A stretch of DNA of 18,985 nt from an uncultured Lachnospiraceae bacterium (lineage in GTDB: Bacteria > Bacillota > Clostridia > Lachnospirales > Lachnospiraceae), in assembly GCA_900544445.1 (NCBI GenBank), contig UQVK01000079.1, forward strand, positions 1-18,985, read 5' to 3'. This document shows, in pieces, positions 15,867 to 18,985 of the stretch. The position numbers were made by a program, and so were the translations under genes. The notes below the pieces were generated by a model. The model ran no database searches, was not told the origin of the DNA, and saw nothing but the letters and a program-made list of their open reading frames with translations. The first letter of the stretch is position 1. Each line of letters opens with the position of its first letter.

Positions 15867-17378
15867 TCAGTTTTCATTATCCAGATAATTGATCTGGTAA
15901 TCGTTTGCCGCTTTTTCCAGAATGGACGGGATATCCGCGTTCTGATCCTGCAGCACCTGCTGGATGCAGTTATCCAGAATGCCGTACAGCTCCTGCGCGC
16001 ATACTTCCGGCTCCGCATGAATATTCACATCGCTGAAGTCCAGATAGCTGTCAAAATTTTTCATATCCGCCGTCGCGTATTCCTGGTGCAGCGCCGTCTC
16101 CTTGTCATAGGCGTCGCCGCTCTTCCAGATATTGAACCAGAGCTGATCCAGGATCGGCACTCCCTTTTCCGCCTGACGCTGAAGCGTGGATTCGTAATTC
16201 GCTTCCGCTTCCTCCGTCATCTCGGGGCCCGCGCCGTTGAAATCAAGCCATTTGAAAAGCGCATCGTATTTTGCCGGGTCCACGCTGGAAGGGATCATAT
16301 ATACCGCACCGCCTGTGAGGGCATAGCGTCCCGCAGGGCCTCCGGGCATCTTTCCAAGCGCCATGTGCGTTCCGTCCATCTGGTACTGATCGATGTACCA
16401 CTCCATATTGGAATAGCTCATATCCCCGATCATCATCGCCACCTGCTCGGAACCGTAGGTGCTGTAATATTCGTTGCTGTCCACAAAGAGGTTGTCAGAC
16501 AGGGCGTTGTACTTCCACTTCAGATCGCTCACCAGCTGCAGGGCCTGGGCGCATTCCTCGCTGTTGAAGGCTGCGACCCATTTCCCGTCCTCCTGCTTCA
16601 CGAATTCCGCTCCGTAGGACCATGCGATATTGGTGAAAAGCCAGCCGCCGGTATTGTTCATGGTAGGCATCTGGAAGCCGATCTTTCCGGTCTTTTCCTT
16701 GATTCTTCCGGCCAGCTCTCCCAGCTCCTCCCAGGTATCGGGCCAGGGGATCGTCCCGTCCTCGTTCAGCTCGCCCGCCTCTTCAAAGATCGCCGAATTC
16801 GCCACAAGGCCGAGGGTGTACATATATTCCGGCACGAAGTAGATCTTCCCGTCCACCGTCACCATATCCCGCACGTTGTCCTGCAGCGCGTCCGTATAGC
16901 CGTATTTGTCCATCATCTCCGTCAGGTCGGCGGCATAGCCCGCGTTCACGATCTTGCTGATCTCTGTCGGATATACGTCGAAAAGATCCGGAAGCTGATT
17001 GGCCGCCGCCTTGGGAAGGAAGGTGTCCACGCTGTAGCCCCAGGTATCCTCCTTCACCGTGATCCAGGGATATTTTTCCTGAAACGCGGCCTTTACCGTT
17101 TCCATTGCCTCATATTCCTCCGGATTGGTGTCCTTATCCGCCCATCCGCCTATGGTGATCTCCACAGGAGTCTGATCCTCTTCTGCCGTCTCTCCGGTTT
17201 GTGCAGCGGCCGTCTCTCCGGTTTCCGCCGCAGCCGTCTCTTCTGCGGCGCTTTCCGCAGAAGCGGCAGGAGCCGCCTCCTGTTTCTGCGCGGTATTTCC
17301 GCAGCCCAGGCAGGAAACCGTCAGAACTCCCGCGAGGAACATGCTTCCCAGACTTTTTGCAAGCCGTACTTTTTTCAT
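15867..17378 (-). CDS. Extracellular sugar-binding lipoprotein of an ABC importer
   Basis: A 503-residue family 1 solute-binding protein that captures the ligand outside the cell and delivers it to the two permeases. The start is ATG 17378 (MKKVRLAKS), seven bases after an AGGAAAGGGG site; the frame extends to 17399. A lipoprotein signal ends in VSCLGCGN with the acylated Cys probably at residue 26, although Cys23 makes the lipobox atypical. A linker rich in Ala, Glu and Thr follows (about residues 35-70) and contains an 8-residue repeat. The mature domain begins VEITIGGWADKD and includes EEYEAMETVKAAFQEKYPWI, FDVYPTEISK and EYMYTLGLVANS, all family-typical. The ligand is unknown; family relatives bind oligosaccharides or glycerol-phosphate type compounds. 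Confidence 0.93.
   Translation of the reverse strand: MKKVRLAKSLGSMFLAGVLTVSCLGCGNTAQKQEAAPAASAESAAEETAAAETGETAAAQTGETAEEDQTPVEITIGGWADKDTNPEEYEAMETVKAAFQEKYPWITVKEDTWGYSVDTFLPKAAANQLPDLFDVYPTEISKIVNAGYAADLTEMMDKYGYTDALQDNVRDMVTVDGKIYFVPEYMYTLGLVANSAIFEEAGELNEDGTIPWPDTWEELGELAGRIKEKTGKIGFQMPTMNNTGGWLFTNIAWSYGAEFVKQEDGKWVAAFNSEECAQALQLVSDLKWKYNALSDNLFVDSNEYYSTYGSEQVAMMIGDMSYSNMEWYIDQYQMDGTHMALGKMPGGPAGRYALTGGAVYMIPSSVDPAKYDALFKWLDFNGAGPEMTEEAEANYESTLQRQAEKGVPILDQLWFNIWKSGDAYDKETALHQEYATADMKNFDSYLDFSDVNIHAEPEVCAQELYGILDNCIQQVLQDQNADIPSILEKAANDYQINYLDNEN
17185..17224 (-). repeat. 24-bp in-frame repeat in the lipoprotein linker
   Basis: A 16-bp sequence (plus strand GCCGTCTCTCCGGTTT) occurs at 17185-17200 and 17209-17224, a period of 24 bp. 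It encodes ETGETA twice in the Ala/Glu/Thr-rich spacer after the lipid anchor. The number of such units may vary between strains. Confidence 0.7.
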
Positions 17379-17452
17379 AAATTTACCCCTTTCCTCCATT
17401 GTCCGATGAATGCTTTCCGTACATCTGCATCTTGGCTGAACTGATGTATGCG

Positions 17453-17502
17453 TTTATTTTATGTTACGCGGCCGCCTCCGGCAAGAAGAGAAGAATGACA
17501 GG
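17453..17502 (-). promoter_or_regulatory. Promoter and putative operator of the transporter transcript
   Basis: Minus strand TTGCCG (17484-17479), 17-bp spacer, TAAAAT (17461-17456). The -35 region is the end of TCTTCTTGCC (17489-17480). Three bases further upstream is CCTGTCATTC (17502-17493). The same three blocks, with the same spacings, occur in front of the oxidoreductase gene. The upstream blocks are therefore likely an activator site. The transcript would start near 17449 and lead to the binding-protein start at 17378. GCGGCCGC palindromes at 17468-17475 and 17518-17525 bracket the site. Confidence 0.72.
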
Positions 17503-17536
17503 AAATAGCAATATCGTGCGGCCGCTTCTTTTTCCT

Positions 17537-18790
17537 TTAAAACCGGGCGTTGTTTCGGGCAAGCAGCTCATGCAGCCGGTCCACATCTACGTCCCGCACG
17601 CTGCAGCCCGCGGAAGCCGCAAGTCCCGCCGCGCAGCCCGCGGCTTCTCCGAGGCAGCAGACGGTGGGCATGATCCGGATGGACGCCTGGGCCTCATGAT
17701 CCACGGAAATGCACCTTCCGGCGACCAGAAGATTTTCGGAGCCCCTGGGGATCAGCGCCCGATAGGGGATCGTATAATACTGCCCCTCCGGGAAATAGTA
17801 ATGGCTGGTTCCCGTCCCTTCCGGATTGTGGATATCGATGTCATAATTGCCCAGCGCGATGGAATCCTCAAATTTCACGCAGTCTGTCAGATCCTTCCCC
17901 GTAAGGAGATATTCGCCGTCTATCATGCGGCTTTCCCGGACGCCGATGGAGGAAGCGCTTGCAAGCAGAGTGCTGTTTCTGAAGGCTTCCGTATTGTCGC
18001 GCAGAAACGTATAAAGCTCAAAAAGCTGCTCTCTCGCCTCCAGCTCCGCCCTGGTGAGGTCGAACGCGTCCGTGGGATCCCTTTTTACGATCCTGGTGGA
18101 ATTGAAATGCACCACGCCGCCCACCAGCATGCGGAACGTGAGAATGTCCTCGCGGGGATTCTTTATTTTTCCCTCCCTGCGGAACTTCTGATACAGCTCG
18201 TTGATCCCGGCATATTCCCGGGAATACGCCTCACAGTCCACATCCGCGATCCGGAAGCACAGCGTCATGGGCTGACACAGGCCGTCGCTCTCCCTGCCCT
18301 TTCTGACCGGGAACCCGGCAGACACGGAAAGGTCCGCGTCCCCTGTGGCATCGATAAAATAGTCCGCGAAGATATCAAGCCTTCCGGATTTGTTTCTGAC
18401 TTCAATCGAGCTTACCCTTCCCTTCTGTGCCGACGCGCCCGTGAGCATGGAATGAAACAGAAGCTCGACGCCGGCCTCCGTCGTCATACGGTTCAGGACG
18501 ATCTTCAGATATTCTTCATTAAAGGTGATCCCGTCGATGGCGCGCGGGCTGATCTTTCTCATCTCCCCGCAGATTTCCGCGAACAGCCCCTCCGAAAGGT
18601 CCGTCCTCTTCCCGTCCTTCTGCGTCCAGTACGGCATAAAAGGATTCACGAGACAGTTTACGGCGCTCCCGCCAAGAGAATTGCCCTGTTCTGCCAGCAA
18701 TACGCGAAGCCCGCACCTCGCCGCGCTTATGGCCGCGGCGCAGCCTGAAAAACCGCCGCCCACAACGGCCAAATCATATCTTTTCTTCAA
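17537..18790 (-). CDS. FAD-dependent oxidoreductase (FAD_oxidored type)
   Basis: A 417-residue flavoprotein. The N-terminus YDLAVVGGGFSGCAAAISAA holds the GGGxSG dinucleotide-binding loop at residues 11-16, and an acidic residue ends the second strand (LLAEQ). FIDATGDADLSVSAGFP and the C-terminal NLLVAGRCISVDHEA with TVCCLGEAAG are typical of the family of FAD-dependent dehydrogenases often found beside sugar importers. The start is a TTG at 18790, supported by a strong AAGGAGGTGG site six bases upstream. No signal peptide is seen, so it should act in the cytoplasm. The substrate is unknown; oxidation of a sugar, polyol or hydroxy acid brought in by the adjacent importer is an inference strengthened by the shared promoter design. 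Confidence 0.88.
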   Translation of the reverse strand: MKKRYDLAVVGGGFSGCAAAISAARCGLRVLLAEQGNSLGGSAVNCLVNPFMPYWTQKDGKRTDLSEGLFAEICGEMRKISPRAIDGITFNEEYLKIVLNRMTTEAGVELLFHSMLTGASAQKGRVSSIEVRNKSGRLDIFADYFIDATGDADLSVSAGFPVRKGRESDGLCQPMTLCFRIADVDCEAYSREYAGINELYQKFRREGKIKNPREDILTFRMLVGGVVHFNSTRIVKRDPTDAFDLTRAELEAREQLFELYTFLRDNTEAFRNSTLLASASSIGVRESRMIDGEYLLTGKDLTDCVKFEDSIALGNYDIDIHNPEGTGTSHYYFPEGQYYTIPYRALIPRGSENLLVAGRCISVDHEAQASIRIMPTVCCLGEAAGCAAGLAASAGCSVRDVDVDRLHELLARNNARF

Positions 18791-18809
18791 ATCGCCACCT
18801 CCTTATTCT

Positions 18810-18825
18810 GCCGCCTTCAGGCGGC
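18810..18825 (-). repeat. GCCGCC tetraloop hairpin before the oxidoreductase ribosome binding site
   Basis: GCCGCC ttca GGCGGC, a perfect 6-bp GC stem with a 4-nt loop, located just upstream of the AAGGAGGTGG site. It is the same stem as in the two boundary hairpins of the trpG/trpD array (loop gtca there), and in trpD it also lies next to the ribosome binding site. Confidence 0.7.
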
Positions 18826-18880
18826 GATGAATTCATTTGGGAACCCGAACGCAGCCTTTTCCCTACAGCAGGCTATTTGA

Positions 18881-18930
18881 TTTATTTTATCCGCCACATT
18901 CGTCCCGGGCAAGAAGACAGGAATGACAGG
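18881..18930 (-). promoter_or_regulatory. Promoter and putative operator of the oxidoreductase gene
   Basis: Minus strand TTGCCC (18912-18907), 17-bp spacer, TAAAAT (18889-18884). Upstream blocks TCTTCTTGCC (18917-18908) and CCTGTCATTC (18930-18921) are identical to those before the binding-protein gene, with the same 3-bp and 17-bp spacings. The 5' untranslated region of roughly 90 bases ends in the GCCGCC hairpin and the ribosome binding site. Confidence 0.72.
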
Positions 18931-18960
18931 CAGGTTAAACTTATAAACTGTTATTCCAAC

Positions 18961-18985
18961 CAGACGCCTTCCGGCGCCCTTTTTT
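18961..18985 (+). terminator. Possible terminator fragment at the window edge
   Basis: Plus strand CGCC ttcc GGCG followed by CCC and at least six T up to the last base. The stem is short. No plus-strand gene leads into it, so it may be chance or part of an element cut by the window end. Confidence 0.25.

Noticed and set aside
16017..17444. A 475-codon plus-strand open frame opposite the binding-protein gene
   Set aside because: It is antisense to a well-supported lipoprotein gene, is rich in His and Arg as shadow frames are, and has no recognisable domain.

Overview
All convincing genes in this window lie on the minus strand. The gene content and signals point to an anaerobic Firmicute of class Clostridia, most likely Lachnospiraceae-like. 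The reasons are a tRNA-Trp T-box in front of a complete trpEGDCFBA operon, a Csp-like clostridial subtilisin with an inserted domain, an ABC sugar importer without its own ATPase, GTG and TTG starts with strong GGAGG-type ribosome binding sites, and moderately GC-rich DNA. The family assignment is inference from gene content; no species is claimed.

Layout in transcription order (right to left). 18985-17537: a promoter, then an FAD-dependent oxidoreductase with a TTG start. 17502-10923: a second promoter of almost identical design, then a sugar-type solute-binding lipoprotein, a terminator-like attenuator, two MalF/MalG-type permeases, a HAD phosphatase, a calcineurin-like phosphoesterase and a MATE efflux protein. 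10868-9193: a promoter and a divergent ClpX with an acidic N-terminal extension and no RKH loop. 9056-7302: a Csp-like subtilisin protease. 7251-1: a sigma-A type promoter, a T-box leader with a UGG (Trp) specifier, its terminator, then trpE, trpG, trpD, trpC, trpF, trpB and the first 144 codons of trpA, which runs off the window.

The trp genes encode all steps from chorismate to tryptophan. Uncharged tRNA-Trp should switch transcription on through the T-box. trpE/trpG and trpD/trpC overlap by 4 nt.

The most unusual signal is a set of dense, near-perfect hairpin arrays in the trp operon. One lies between the T-box terminator and trpE (six hairpins over 6598-6875). The others lie at three gene junctions: trpG/trpD, trpF/trpB and trpB/trpA. 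Each junction array is bounded by direct repeats that duplicate the adjoining gene end or ribosome binding site (27 bp, about 60 bp and 14 bp). At trpB/trpA, removing one 137-bp period restores an exact overlapping trpB-trpA junction. Several hairpins in different arrays are related, with paired changes in both arms. This looks like a family of palindromic insertions or fold-back duplications that colonised operon junctions; I do not recognise it as a named repeat family. A second signal is the twin promoter/operator shared by the oxidoreductase and transporter transcripts.
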